From: Desulfopila inferna | Lineage (GTDB): Bacteria > Desulfobacterota > Desulfobulbia > Desulfobulbales > Desulfocapsaceae | Direction of reading: 5' to 3' | NCBI RefSeq assembly: GCF_016919005.1 | Contig: NZ_JAFFQE010000001.1 | Location: 558,001 to 622,000 of the forward strand | Length of the DNA: 64,000 bases | Shown here: piece after piece, positions 1-8,617 of the stretch | Position numbering within the stretch: position 1 is the stretch's first letter | Layout of the letters: every line of letters begins with the position of its first letter | The notes under the pieces: generated by a model | Database searches by the model: none | Told to the model about the DNA's origin: nothing | The model's input: only the letters and a program-made list of their open reading frames with translations | Translations under genes and position numbers: made by a program

Positions 1-1
1 T

Positions 2-1714
2 TCCTATATCAGCAGGAATGTCATGGAGCGATTCAGCTCCTCTCTTGAAAACTTCTACTATCGCAGAGTTGCCATTAACGCCAGGAATCCGGATTATGAG
101 GCGAATCAGCTGGAACGGGAAATGATTCATTATTTTTCCGACAACCCCGGCGTTGAAGAGTGGCACGGTATAGTGAAAAAAGACGACGAAAAGCATTTTA
201 TGCGTTTTCAGCCTGTATATACTGAGGAATCATGCACCCGCTGCCATGGCGATCCAGCTCTCGCGCCTCAGGAAGTAATTTCTCAATACGGCGATAAACG
301 TGGTTTCAACAGAGCTCCTGGGAATATTTACGGTGTTATCAGTGTTACCGTCCCCGTCGATATCAATCTCAACAGGATTAAGGAAATTGCCTTTTCCGTT
401 TTTATTGGAGTTGTTCCTTCAATCGTTATTCTTTTTATCGTTATCAGTCTGTTCTTTAATCGCGTGATTGTGCAGAATCTCTCAAACATGCTGAATATAT
501 TCAGATCTAATCTTAAGGATGACAATACGGCCTTTTCTCTGCCCTCATCCGACTCAGTCGACGAGATCAGTGAACTAACAGAAGTAGCAAAAAATATGTC
601 TTCGGCACTTCACCGGAATCAGCTTAAGCTGGAAAAATTTGCCAACGAAATTCTTCAGGCCAAAGAGAGGCTTCAGTCTGTTTTCGACGGTATCACCGAT
701 CCTGTTGTCCTCGTCGGCAGTGATCAGAGAATCAAGGTAGTCAACCAGGCTTTTTTGCAAAGATACGGCTTGAGTCTGGAGGAAGTTCTGGAAACCGGCA
801 TAGGGGAAATACATTCCACTGTCGACTGCCCTCTGACTATGTGTCCTGACATATTAAACATTCTGCCGAAAAATCCAGTTTCCAAGCAGGTTACAACGCA
901 AGCTGGGGAAATATTTCTGATATATTTTTATCCGATACTCAATGAGCTTTGTCAGCCGGAAAGCGTGGTCTGCTACCTCAAGGACATTACCAGCCAAAAA
1001 CAGCTGGAACACAAAATCCAACAGACGGAAAAAATGGTCTCACTGGGACAGCTTGCCGCAGGAGTGGCCCATGAGATCAACAATCCTCTTGGCGTAATTC
1101 TCTGCCATGTGGAACTTCTGGAAGAAGAAAATACCCTCACTGAAGAGGCGGCATCCGACCTTCAGATTATTAAAAAGCATGCCGGCAACTGTCAGAAGAT
1201 CATTGCCGATCTGCTCAATTTTTCCAGACAGCGAAGCAGCATTAAAACCAGTTATTCGATCAATAACCTGATCAGGGAGGTTGTATCGATTTCCACGAAC
1301 CAGCTGGAGCAGCAAAATATTGCCTTGGATCTTGAGCTCGATCGAACAGTTCCTGATATAAATCTTGACAATGACCGTCTCAAACAGGTCATTCTCAACC
1401 TTATCATTAACGGCGCGCAGGCTATAGAGGATGGCGGCAGCATTAATATCGCCACGCACTACAGCAAAGAAGAAGAGGTCGTAAAAATTGTGATAGAGGA
1501 TGACGGCACCGGCATTCCGCCTGAATGCCTCGAAAAAATATTTGATCCGTTTTTTACTACAAAAACTCCCGGCTTCGGTACCGGTCTTGGGCTATCAGTC
1601 AGTTACGGCATAGTTCAGGATCATAATGGGGAAATCAGTGTGGAAACTAAAGCAGGCGAGTTTTCCAGGTTTATTATTACCCTGCCGGTAAACAATAATG
1701 TGATGGACTCATAA
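2..1714 (+). CDS. Heme-c sensor histidine kinase (DUF3365-type input), 5' end outside window
   Basis: The frame is open to the left edge, so the N-terminus is missing. Numbering from the first visible Met (base 23), the input domain has a CxxCH heme-binding motif (Cys71, Cys74, His75) in a context typical of DUF3365/Tll0287-like periplasmic domains. It is followed by a membrane segment (about 122-146), a HAMP-like linker, a PAS domain (about 214-325), HisKA with the phospho-acceptor His350 in AHEINNP, and an HATPase domain (DDGTGIPPE, then [13 protein letters not shown]) to the end. The family autophosphorylates in response to a redox or ligand signal. The NtrC-type regulator starts 30 bp downstream and is the likely partner. 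A heme ligand for NO, CO or a redox cue is inference. Confidence 0.9.
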   Translation, partial: SYISRNVMERFSSSLENFYYRRVAINARNPDYEANQLEREMIHYFSDNPGVEEWHGIVKKDDEKHFMRFQPVYTEESCTRCHGDPALAPQEVISQYGDKRGFNRAPGNIYGVISVTVPVDINLNRIKEIAFSVFIGVVPSIVILFIVISLFFNRVIVQNLSNMLNIFRSNLKDDNTAFSLPSSDSVDEISELTEVAKNMSSALHRNQLKLEKFANEILQAKERLQSVFDGITDPVVLVGSDQRIKVVNQAFLQRYGLSLEEVLETGIGEIHSTVDCPLTMCPDILNILPKNPVSKQVTTQAGEIFLIYFYPILNELCQPESVVCYLKDITSQKQLEHKIQQTEKMVSLGQLAAGVAHEINNPLGVILCHVELLEEENTLTEEAASDLQIIKKHAGNCQKIIADLLNFSRQRSSIKTSYSINNLIREVVSISTNQLEQQNIALDLELDRTVPDINLDNDRLKQVILNLIINGAQAIEDGGSINIATHYSKEEEVVKIVIEDDGTGIPPECLEKIFDPFFTTKTPGFGTGLGLSVSYGIVQDHNGEISVETKAGEFSRFIITLPVNNNVMDS

Positions 1715-1744
1715 AAACTTCGATGACCTTTTTTAGAGATTATC

Positions 1745-3169
1745 ATGGATAACAACTCTTTACTTATAACGGATGATGAAAAGGATATGCGCAACGGCTT
1801 AAAGCGCATTCTTGAAAAGCGTTTTGATACCCTGGATATTCTGACGGCGGCTTCCGCCGAGGAAACGCTGGTCCTGCTGCACAATAAAAAGATCGATATC
1901 CTCCTCCTTGATATCAAGATGACGGGGATGAGCGGGCTTGAGCTGCTGCGATTAATCGGCAGGGAATTTCCCGAATTGACGGTGATCATGATGACCGGAT
2001 ACGGTTCCATTGAAACTGCGGTGGAAGCCATCAAACTTGGGGCATACGATTTTATCACCAAGCCCTTTGAAAGGGAGGTAATTTACCGCCTCATTCACAA
2101 ATCCATTGAACGTAATCAGCTGCTCAAGGAAAATTCTGCTCTAAAACGGCAGGTCAACAGCCGGAACGCCATGGAGGGCTTCATCGGCCAATCAGCGGCA
2201 ATGCTCAACTTCCTTGATAAACTCATGACGGTTGCCCGGACGCATTATACCACCCTGGTCCGCGGTGCCTCCGGAACCGGTAAGGAATTGACAGCCCGGG
2301 CCATTCATCAGTTGAGTGCGCGCCATGACAAGCCGATGATTACCGTCAACTGCCCTGCCATCCCCGAACATCTCCTGGAAAGTGAACTTTTCGGGCATAA
2401 GAAAGGGGCTTTCACCGGAGCAAGTCATGATCAGATCGGGCTTTTCAAGGAAGCAGATGGCGGCACCATCTGTCTGGACGAGGTCGGCGATATCCCGCTT
2501 TCCGTGCAAAGCAAACTTCTGCGTGTTCTGCAGGAAGGCGAAATTAAGCAACTTGGGGCAACCAGAACCGAAGAAATTGATGTGCGCGTAATCGCCCTGA
2601 CCAATCTTGACCTGGAAGATATGATAGAAAAAAGAACATTCCGCGAAGACCTCTTCTATCGGTTAAATGTTGTATCAATTTACACTCCCTCCCTCTCGGA
2701 AATTACAGAGGATATTCCATTATTGGTAAACCACTTCACCACTCAGGTTTGCCGGGAGTTGAACATTGAGAGGAAACATTTTGATACTGCGGCCCTGCAC
2801 ATTCTGGAGAAAAGAAATTGGCCTGGAAACGTCAGGGAACTGCAGAATTTTGTGCGCAGGACAATTATGTTTGCCGAGGGAGATACAATAACCGCGAAAG
2901 ATCTCTCCAATGATATCGAGACAATGGCAAACTTACCGGACCGTAAACAGTTTGACAATGTCATATCAGAGGATATTATAGATTATAAAAACGCCAAGGA
3001 ACGAATGCTCGATGGTTTCACACAGGAATATGTCAGATCGATTTTGAAGAAAACGCAGGGCAATGTCTCTCAGAGCGCCGAGCTCTCGGGATTGTCCCGT
3101 ACAGCCCTGCAGAAAATTCTCAGGAGATATGATATTTCCTCATCCGATTTCAAAACCACAGGTTCGTAA
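1745..3169 (+). CDS. NtrC-family sigma-54-dependent response regulator
   Basis: 474 aa with the classic three-part layout. The receiver has acidic residues Asp10/Asp11, phospho-acceptor Asp56 in LLLDIK and Lys106. The AAA+ domain has Walker A GASGTGK (174-180), the sigma-54 contact loop GAFTGA (221-226) and Walker B around LDEVGD (244-249). The C-terminal Fis-type helix-turn-helix ends in RTALQKILRRYDI. The GAFTGA loop shows that it should activate sigma-54 promoters. It lies 30 bp after the heme sensor kinase, which is its probable cognate kinase. Target genes are not evident; the methyltransferase follows 5 bp later. Confidence 0.93.
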   Translation: MDNNSLLITDDEKDMRNGLKRILEKRFDTLDILTAASAEETLVLLHNKKIDILLLDIKMTGMSGLELLRLIGREFPELTVIMMTGYGSIETAVEAIKLGAYDFITKPFEREVIYRLIHKSIERNQLLKENSALKRQVNSRNAMEGFIGQSAAMLNFLDKLMTVARTHYTTLVRGASGTGKELTARAIHQLSARHDKPMITVNCPAIPEHLLESELFGHKKGAFTGASHDQIGLFKEADGGTICLDEVGDIPLSVQSKLLRVLQEGEIKQLGATRTEEIDVRVIALTNLDLEDMIEKRTFREDLFYRLNVVSIYTPSLSEITEDIPLLVNHFTTQVCRELNIERKHFDTAALHILEKRNWPGNVRELQNFVRRTIMFAEGDTITAKDLSNDIETMANLPDRKQFDNVISEDIIDYKNAKERMLDGFTQEYVRSILKKTQGNVSQSAELSGLSRTALQKILRRYDISSSDFKTTGS

Positions 3170-3174
3170 TATAA

Positions 3175-3840
3175 GTGATTGATGAATACGCCAAAATAGC
3201 ACCTTATTACGAAAGGATACTTGGGAAAAGGCTTTATTCGATCCGTAAAAATATCCGAACCTTTATCCATTATCAAGGTCACAGGAGAATTATAGATATG
3301 TGCTGCGGTACCGGCAGGCAGCTGGAGATGCTCAAAGAACCAGGCATGGATCTGTATGGTGTCGATATATCGCTGGCCATGATTGATGAAGCGGCACAGC
3401 ACGAAATTACCTTCATCAATAAAAATGCATTGGACGTAGATCTGCCCGCGGAGAGTTTTGATGCAGTCATTCTAAGCTTCTCCCTCCATGAAAAAAATGA
3501 TTATGATCGCAACATCCTGCTCGATACATCCTGGAAACTTGTTCGGCCCAAAGGTCACCTCATTATTAGTGATTACTGCCGGGTACCGACCACATGGCAA
3601 GGATTTCTCTGGGGTAGGATATTGATTCCGCTTCTTGAGAGGCTCGCAGGGAGAGAACATCACCGTAATTACTCCTCCTGGATGAGCGGTGGAGCGCTGG
3701 AGAAACATATTGAACCTATTGCCGCCAGGAAGAACATTATTTCTCAACATTTTAATGGCACGATATCGGTATGTTCCATACAAAAGGAACCATATGCCGA
3801 GAAAGTTTTTCGTGCCGTTAAACTCATTCAGCAGAGCTGA
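3175..3840 (+). CDS. Class I SAM-dependent methyltransferase
   Basis: 221 aa. The SAM-binding glycine loop is seen as DMCCGTG (41-47), followed by an acidic turn at YGVDIS and a motif-IV region VILSFSLHE, a UbiE/type-11-like arrangement. The start is GTG, 5 bp after the response-regulator stop, with no strong Shine-Dalgarno, so translational coupling is likely. Substrate is unknown. Its tight linkage to the kinase/regulator pair suggests co-transcription. The menaquinone methyltransferase (UbiE/MenG) is an alternative because the mqn operon lies 9 kb away, but the sequence is too divergent for me to claim that. Confidence 0.8.
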   Translation: MIDEYAKIAPYYERILGKRLYSIRKNIRTFIHYQGHRRIIDMCCGTGRQLEMLKEPGMDLYGVDISLAMIDEAAQHEITFINKNALDVDLPAESFDAVILSFSLHEKNDYDRNILLDTSWKLVRPKGHLIISDYCRVPTTWQGFLWGRILIPLLERLAGREHHRNYSSWMSGGALEKHIEPIAARKNIISQHFNGTISVCSIQKEPYAEKVFRAVKLIQQS

Positions 3841-3867
3841 ATGAGTTTCTGGGTGGGTATATTTAAG

Positions 3868-4002
3868 CTGAACCCAGCAGAGCGGAGTGGCTGTTTTTCA
3901 GGGGTAAGTCTGGATAAGTGCCTTTGATGTGGGACCAATTCACGCATTTTATAGGTTTTCGCTTTTTTATCTCTTGCTGCGGTTTTTTAGGAGTAAGGCA
4001 CT
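3868..4002 (+). repeat. Intergenic repeat, copy A
   Basis: About 135 bp sharing a series of ordered blocks with 8470-8610: CTGAAC, a GAGTGGC block running into TTTTCAGGGGTAAG, CTGGATAAGTGCCTT, ATTCACG, TTTTCG and AGGAGTAAGGCACT. AAGTGCCTT (about 3917-3925) and AAGGCACT (3995-4002) are inverted and could form a long-range hairpin. The element ends 27 bp before the SDR start codon. Copy A lacks the internal AAGGCACT found in copy B. The family is not one I recognise. Confidence 0.7.
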
Positions 4003-4029
4003 GATGGTTTTGACTATTTCGGAGGTACT

Positions 4030-4857
4030 ATGAGATTGTATGGAAAAACAGCCCTGATACCCGGTGCATCCAGACCCGTAGGAAGAGCCATTGCCCGTAA
4101 ACTTGCGGACGAAGGCGCCAATCTCATACTTCCCTACCACGACTGGCCTGAATCTTCCCAGGAAATGCTCGATGAATTCAGTGATCGAGGATCTTCCGTT
4201 CTGGCCATGTCGGTCGATCTGACCAGGGAGGAAGAGATAAGCAAAATGATGAGGAAGGTGGATGAGCAGTTCGGCAGTGTGCACTATCTCGTCAATAATA
4301 TAGAACGCGGAGGAATGCCGGTGGTCCATGGCTCCTACAACCATGAGCATAATATCGGTCAGTGGGATCTCGAGGTAAACACCACCTTAAAGGCGAAATG
4401 GCTGCTTTTCTACTGCTGTCTTCCCCTTTTGCAGAAGGCGGATTCTGCGGCAGTTATTAATATTTCCTCTATTGCTGCTCTGGTAGGGAGAAGCGGCCCC
4501 GCCGAACTGCTCTTCAATGATGGTTACAGCGCTGCGAACGGCGGCATTTCTACCTTTACCAAAACCTGGGCGAGGGAAGCGGCTCCCAACATCCGTGTCA
4601 ACGAATTGATGCTGGGCCTTATCCGCAACAGGCATGGAGAAAACACCAGGGGGTGGTCGAACCTCAATGAAACCAGCAAAAATAAGATCTACGATCACAT
4701 CTTATTGAAACGTACCGGGTTGCCCGCCGAGGTGGCCGAGACGGTATTTTTCCTGCTTCATCAGGCCACTTATATTACCGGCGCCGTCATCCGTATGGAC
4801 GGCGGATATGTATTGGGCGGGGAGAAAACCACAGATATGCCGCACGGTATTCTGTAA
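4030..4857 (+). CDS. Short-chain dehydrogenase/reductase with altered catalytic tetrad
   Basis: 275 aa. The Rossmann NAD(P)-binding motif is GASRPVGRA (12-20), the NN motif is at 89-90, the catalytic Ser region is INISS (about 144-147), and the C-terminus has the usual FLLHQATYITGAVIRMDGG. The YxxxK motif reads YSAAN: Tyr166 is present but the catalytic Lys is Asn170. A strong GGAGG precedes the ATG. Family members reduce or oxidise carbonyl/hydroxyl groups with NAD(P)H; loss of Lys usually lowers or abolishes this. Substrate is unknown. It stands alone between repeat copy A and a convergent gene. Confidence 0.85.
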   Translation: MRLYGKTALIPGASRPVGRAIARKLADEGANLILPYHDWPESSQEMLDEFSDRGSSVLAMSVDLTREEEISKMMRKVDEQFGSVHYLVNNIERGGMPVVHGSYNHEHNIGQWDLEVNTTLKAKWLLFYCCLPLLQKADSAAVINISSIAALVGRSGPAELLFNDGYSAANGGISTFTKTWAREAAPNIRVNELMLGLIRNRHGENTRGWSNLNETSKNKIYDHILLKRTGLPAEVAETVFFLLHQATYITGAVIRMDGGYVLGGEKTTDMPHGIL

Positions 4858-4883
4858 GCTTTTTTAAACTACATCAGCTATCA

Positions 4884-5597
4884 TCATGCTGCTTGAAGAT
4901 GCAGGCGCTCAATGGCCTGTTTGGCAATTGCAGAAACCTTCACCTCTTGTAAAGTATAATCCCAATATAAAATAAAGGAGCCACTGTTGGCGAGCAGGCT
5001 CTGCAATTCATCAATGACTTCAATATTTCTGCACATTCCCAGGCACATTGCCGCAAGCCCGCACACTGTATTATCGAGAGCGTCCAGATAATAGCGCAGA
5101 TCGGCGTCGATTCCTTTAACAACCATCTTCTGCTGCCGCACTTTGAGCAGTCTGGCCACACCCCACAAAACTCCCTGCTGCAAGGCCGGCAGTTCTATAA
5201 AATTACCGTCCTGAAAGATCTCCGGTCCATCCTGCCTCATGTAGGATATAAGCATATGGCTGTATTCGGAAAACAGCATGTTATCCTGAACCATGACTTC
5301 GGCCATTGCTTCGGGTATTCCCCACCCTATTCCGCCGGATTCATCATTTAGATTCCAGAGAAATCTGCGCATCACAATTCTTGCCGACTCCGGGTCCTGT
5401 GCTGCAAGGCGCGGCACAACTTTGCCAAAGGCGCTTACCGCATGCCATTTCGTTTTTTGACTATGGCACAGGGCTGTAAAAAGATGGTTGATAATCTCTT
5501 TTCCTTCATACTGAGGCAGCCGTGCTGCAATAACCGGCCATGGTTCATTTTTCAGCATGGAAAGGATGGTTTGTTTGAGTTCTCGGCGCCTCATCAT
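4884..5597 (-). CDS. DVU0298-like HEAT-repeat protein
   Basis: 237 aa, all-helical in appearance with repeated helix pairs, for example HAVSAFGKVVPRLAAQDPESA and QQGVLWGVARLLKV. It resembles the HEAT-repeat proteins named after Desulfovibrio DVU0298, which are widespread in sulfate reducers and have no assigned biochemical role. The conserved stretch GGIGWGIPEAMAEVMV is characteristic as I recall the family. It has no signal peptide or membrane segment, so it is cytoplasmic. It is monocistronic and convergent with the SDR gene. Confidence 0.75.
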   Translation of the reverse strand: MMRRRELKQTILSMLKNEPWPVIAARLPQYEGKEIINHLFTALCHSQKTKWHAVSAFGKVVPRLAAQDPESARIVMRRFLWNLNDESGGIGWGIPEAMAEVMVQDNMLFSEYSHMLISYMRQDGPEIFQDGNFIELPALQQGVLWGVARLLKVRQQKMVVKGIDADLRYYLDALDNTVCGLAAMCLGMCRNIEVIDELQSLLANSGSFILYWDYTLQEVKVSAIAKQAIERLHLQAA

Positions 5598-5782
5598 CGC
5601 TCTCTTTAGAGGAAATTGAAAAATGGTATGTAGAGAAAATTAATCAGTTTTCTGAAGAGTTCCAGCGAAGAACATTGCGGAAGGGATGTAAAACCAGGGA
5701 GATCGGGCTTTCTCGAAGTTGCTATGCCCATTCGGGTACTTGTCGTGACACCATCATTTATTGATCTTGCAAAAAGTGGGAA

Positions 5783-6856
5783 TCATTTATTCAAGTCATC
5801 AAGATACTTCATGCCTTCCATCATAATCGCCATAAAACCGCCGATTATTTCTTTCTTGGCATCCCGGGCACTGATCCCCTGAACAAAGATAAACCGTCCT
5901 TTCTTCATGGTAAGAATCTTGAAAAAGGCGTCTTTGCCGCTCATCGAATTGCAGACAGCTTCAATTATCTCACCCTCATGGAATTTAATTATTCCATCAC
6001 AGTCTTCAGCCTCAAAGGTCAGGGTGCCCGATTTTTGAATATAGTTGATCATCTGGCAGAGATCTATTGGCGGCATGTCGGCAATATGGCCCGACATTCC
6101 CGAACCGAGCTCAACCGCCCTCTTCATGTTGATATCGGTGATACGCCGCACCATCAGCTTATAGAAGAAAACCTGCAGGGCCGGAAACCTTTGGAGAATA
6201 TGCCTGAAGTTCTTCTGGTTCATGGTCGCTATCCGGCACGGCTGGGTCGCCATGATAGTCGCCGAAACACGTTCACCGGTCAAAAGACTCATTTCGCCGA
6301 AAACATCCCCGGCCTCCATTTCATTCAAAGCTACGCCTTCGGCGTCAATAACCTCTACCGATCCCTTCAATATGATATACAGATTTGTTCCGGGCTCGCC
6401 CTTCTGAACAATGGGAAAACCGTAATCATAATCCTTGAGTTCCAGCAAGGCGGCGAGATCAAGAAGATCATCGCTGGAAAGAGAGGAAAAGGTGTCGATC
6501 GAGCGCAGCAGCCCGGCAAACTCGCTGACCACGTTAATTTTGGTTTTCCTCTCGGCGGCCGCCAGCAGCTTCATCTGTAATGTAGCGAATTCTTTATCTT
6601 TCTTGTACTCGAAACGAATAATGCCGGTGCAACCTCCGCACTCGAACCTGTTCTTTTTAGTGGTCCCTTTCTCCATTTTCTCGAAAGAGACCTCTTCCGT
6701 GGTCACGCCAATTACGTCTTTTGCAAGCACCAGACAGGTAGATTTTCCTACAGGGAAAGTCAGGCTCAATCCCTCAACAGCAAATTCATCACCTGCATTA
6801 TATAAAGGACAGTGACTTTCTTCGGTTACGACAAAAATTGCGTTTCTAAATTTCAT
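5783..6856 (-). CDS. Cyclic-nucleotide-binding domain protein with TIGR04076-like N-terminus and DUF4388
   Basis: Three parts are visible. An N-terminal domain (about 1-100) has CPLY and CGGCTG cysteine motifs and resembles TIGR04076. A cNMP-binding beta-roll (about 125-240) has the phosphate-binding cassette GEMSLLTGERVSATI (189-203). A C-terminal DUF4388/PATAN-like domain follows (about 255-350; MPPIDLCQMINYIQKSGTLTF). There is no DNA-binding domain, so it is probably a signalling adaptor rather than a CRP-type activator. A GTG two codons upstream (6862) is an alternative start. No partner is adjacent. Confidence 0.82.
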   Translation of the reverse strand: MKFRNAIFVVTEESHCPLYNAGDEFAVEGLSLTFPVGKSTCLVLAKDVIGVTTEEVSFEKMEKGTTKKNRFECGGCTGIIRFEYKKDKEFATLQMKLLAAAERKTKINVVSEFAGLLRSIDTFSSLSSDDLLDLAALLELKDYDYGFPIVQKGEPGTNLYIILKGSVEVIDAEGVALNEMEAGDVFGEMSLLTGERVSATIMATQPCRIATMNQKNFRHILQRFPALQVFFYKLMVRRITDINMKRAVELGSGMSGHIADMPPIDLCQMINYIQKSGTLTFEAEDCDGIIKFHEGEIIEAVCNSMSGKDAFFKILTMKKGRFIFVQGISARDAKKEIIGGFMAIMMEGMKYLDDLNK

Positions 6857-6976
6857 TATCACTCATTTTTGATGATCTCGTACACTTTTGTCGGAGTTGC
6901 AGAGATGCACTCCGGAAGGCATTTTCAGACAGCCTCCCAAGAGTAGAAACTGAAACGGCGATTTAGCAGTACATGT

Positions 6977-7306
6977 TTAAGATCTTCCTAATAAAAGGTA
7001 AATAACTACCCCCAGAGTAATACCACCTCCAAAGACAACGGGGAGTATCTTTTCTACTTTAAGCTCATCTCCATCGACCAGGGTCTGCATGTAAGGCGTA
7101 CCACTGACCCACCATACTCCCATAAAAATCCCGATAAGTGCCATATCCCGCCAGGACTGCTTATATATCATATATCCGGCAAGCAGTATAAACGGAACAA
7201 GAAACCAGGGGTTTGAAAATAATCCGGCAGCGTCAACTTCCCTGATTTGGTCAAGGAGATGTGTCGAGTCAATTGCCGCTGTAATAGATTCCCAGATACC
7301 TGACAT
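6977..7306 (-). CDS. Small multi-spanning membrane protein, function unknown
   Basis: 109 aa with three hydrophobic segments (about 34-48, 52-68 and 86-106) and a polar N-terminus. AAGGTG lies well placed before the ATG, supporting a real gene. The overall look, including the short loop SGTPYMQTLVDGDELKVEKI, resembles unnamed proteins of Desulfobacterota. I do not recognise a function. The reverse-oriented neighbour at 5783 is 114 bp downstream on the same strand and could be co-transcribed. Confidence 0.7.
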   Translation of the reverse strand: MSGIWESITAAIDSTHLLDQIREVDAAGLFSNPWFLVPFILLAGYMIYKQSWRDMALIGIFMGVWWVSGTPYMQTLVDGDELKVEKILPVVFGGGITLGVVIYLLLGRS

Positions 7307-7849
7307 ATAATCACCTTTTTATCAAATGATGTCCAACCCGCCACGGTGTTACCAACTGGTGCCATATTCAGCCTTGATGCTACAAAGGAGAAGCCTTTGC
7401 CAATATGCCACGCCTTTCTTGATAACATATCTTACTCATCTCCGCAATTAAACCCTAAACTCAGCAGCGAAGCCGTATGTTTTTTGTGATTAGCGGTCCT
7501 CTTAAAAAGCTCCATCTATCTACCATATCTTTCAACCATTTACCAAAAAATAGTTGCCGTTTTTGATGACAACTGCCTTTCACTGGTTTACTATTCGATC
7601 CTGCCCTCATTCTTTGATGGCCTATTACATAGTCCGATATACGTCCCGAAACAGTGGTTCGCCGCCTCGAAATCATATTGGCAAACCTTCTCATGAAATG
7701 AATGATCCCGATTTTCATTGGCGTGCAAGACCCGATACTTGGGCAGGTCTTGTCTCTACAGGTGAATATGTGAATGGCTTATGTCCTGAATCTTTTATAA
7801 GAGCCAAAATAAAGAAATCTCTAAGACTGAATTCAAAATGTATCTTTGC
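7307..7849. other. 543-bp stretch without a convincing gene
   Basis: Two overlapping open frames on opposite strands (about 7461-7718 minus and 7554-7853 plus) have unusual composition, no ribosome-binding site and no family likeness. The stretch separates two divergent genes, so it probably holds both promoters. I see no strong hairpin. Confidence 0.5.
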
Positions 7850-8335
7850 ATGATCAAAAAACTCGCACTTCTGTCCTCTTCTCTACTGATTATCTTCTTG
7901 CTTTCCTCATGCTCATCTTCACGCCTTCAGCATGTAAGAATTCCATCCCCTATCGACGAAGACGAACTCAGCAGCCGGCTTTACCTGCTGTATGACACCT
8001 GGAAAGCGACTCCTTACAAGGAAGGTGGCCTCAGTAGAAGCGGCGTCGATTGTTCAGGGTTCGTTTATCTGATCTATCGTGACCTGCTGGGGTCTGAACT
8101 GCCGCGGACAACCGCAAAACAGATGGACATCGGCAGGGCTGTATCTCTCTCCTCCCTGCGCTCAGGTGATCTGGTGTTTTTCAAGACAGGATGGTTGTCA
8201 CGACACGTCGGCATCTATCTGGAAGAGTCTCGTTTTCTACACGCTTCAAGCAGTAAGGGAGTAACTATCTCCAGTCTCCGGGAAAAGTATTGGAAGGATG
8301 CTTTCTCTATGGCCAAACGTATTGACTTAAGGTAA
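7850..8335 (+). CDS. NlpC/P60 family lipoprotein (peptidoglycan endopeptidase)
   Basis: 161 aa from the Met at 7850. The Met at 7838 would add four residues ahead of a textbook lipoprotein signal (charged MIKK, hydrophobic core, lipobox LSSC), so the later start is preferred. The NlpC/P60 catalytic residues are present: Cys in VDCSGFV, His in RHVGIYL and a third polar residue, His in RFLHASS (Cys72, His123 and His135 when counted from 7838). The family cleaves D-gamma-glutamyl-diaminopimelate bonds in peptidoglycan stems. It should be membrane-anchored in the periplasm. Domain length fits the Spr/NlpC type. Confidence 0.92.
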   Translation: MIKKLALLSSSLLIIFLLSSCSSSRLQHVRIPSPIDEDELSSRLYLLYDTWKATPYKEGGLSRSGVDCSGFVYLIYRDLLGSELPRTTAKQMDIGRAVSLSSLRSGDLVFFKTGWLSRHVGIYLEESRFLHASSSKGVTISSLREKYWKDAFSMAKRIDLR

Positions 8336-8469
8336 ACCAAGGCAAATTGTTACGCAGCTATCCCAGCCCTCCAAATATCTAACCCCGCCAAACTGAATTA
8401 GCCGGAAATCGATTGAGGAGATTTATTTATATTTTTTGTTTTATTGTTTTTTGCACCCCTCAGGGGGAA

Positions 8470-8610
8470 CTGAACTGAGTGGCAGCTTTTCAGGGGTAAG
8501 GCACTAGCCCAGCGGAGCTGGATAAGTGCCTTGGCAGTACAGGTGGATTCACGATTGTAAATGCATTTTTCGTTTTCTTGTTTTTAGGCGGTTTTCAGGA
8601 GTAAGGCACT
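8470..8610 (+). repeat. Intergenic repeat, copy B
   Basis: About 141 bp, same blocks and order as 3868-4002, with an extra ~17 bp (GCACTAGCCCAGCGGAG) that completes an internal inverted repeat: AAGGCACT (about 8498-8505) facing AGTGCCTT (about 8525-8532). A third AAGGCACT ends at 8610, 7 bp before the MFS start codon. Its AGGAG lies within the final block but too far from the ATG for ideal ribosome binding. Confidence 0.7.
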
Positions 8611-8617
8611 AAATGCT

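Noticed and set aside
7461-7853. Overlapping open frames on both strands before the NlpC/P60 gene
   Set aside because: No ribosome-binding site or family likeness, and they exclude each other.
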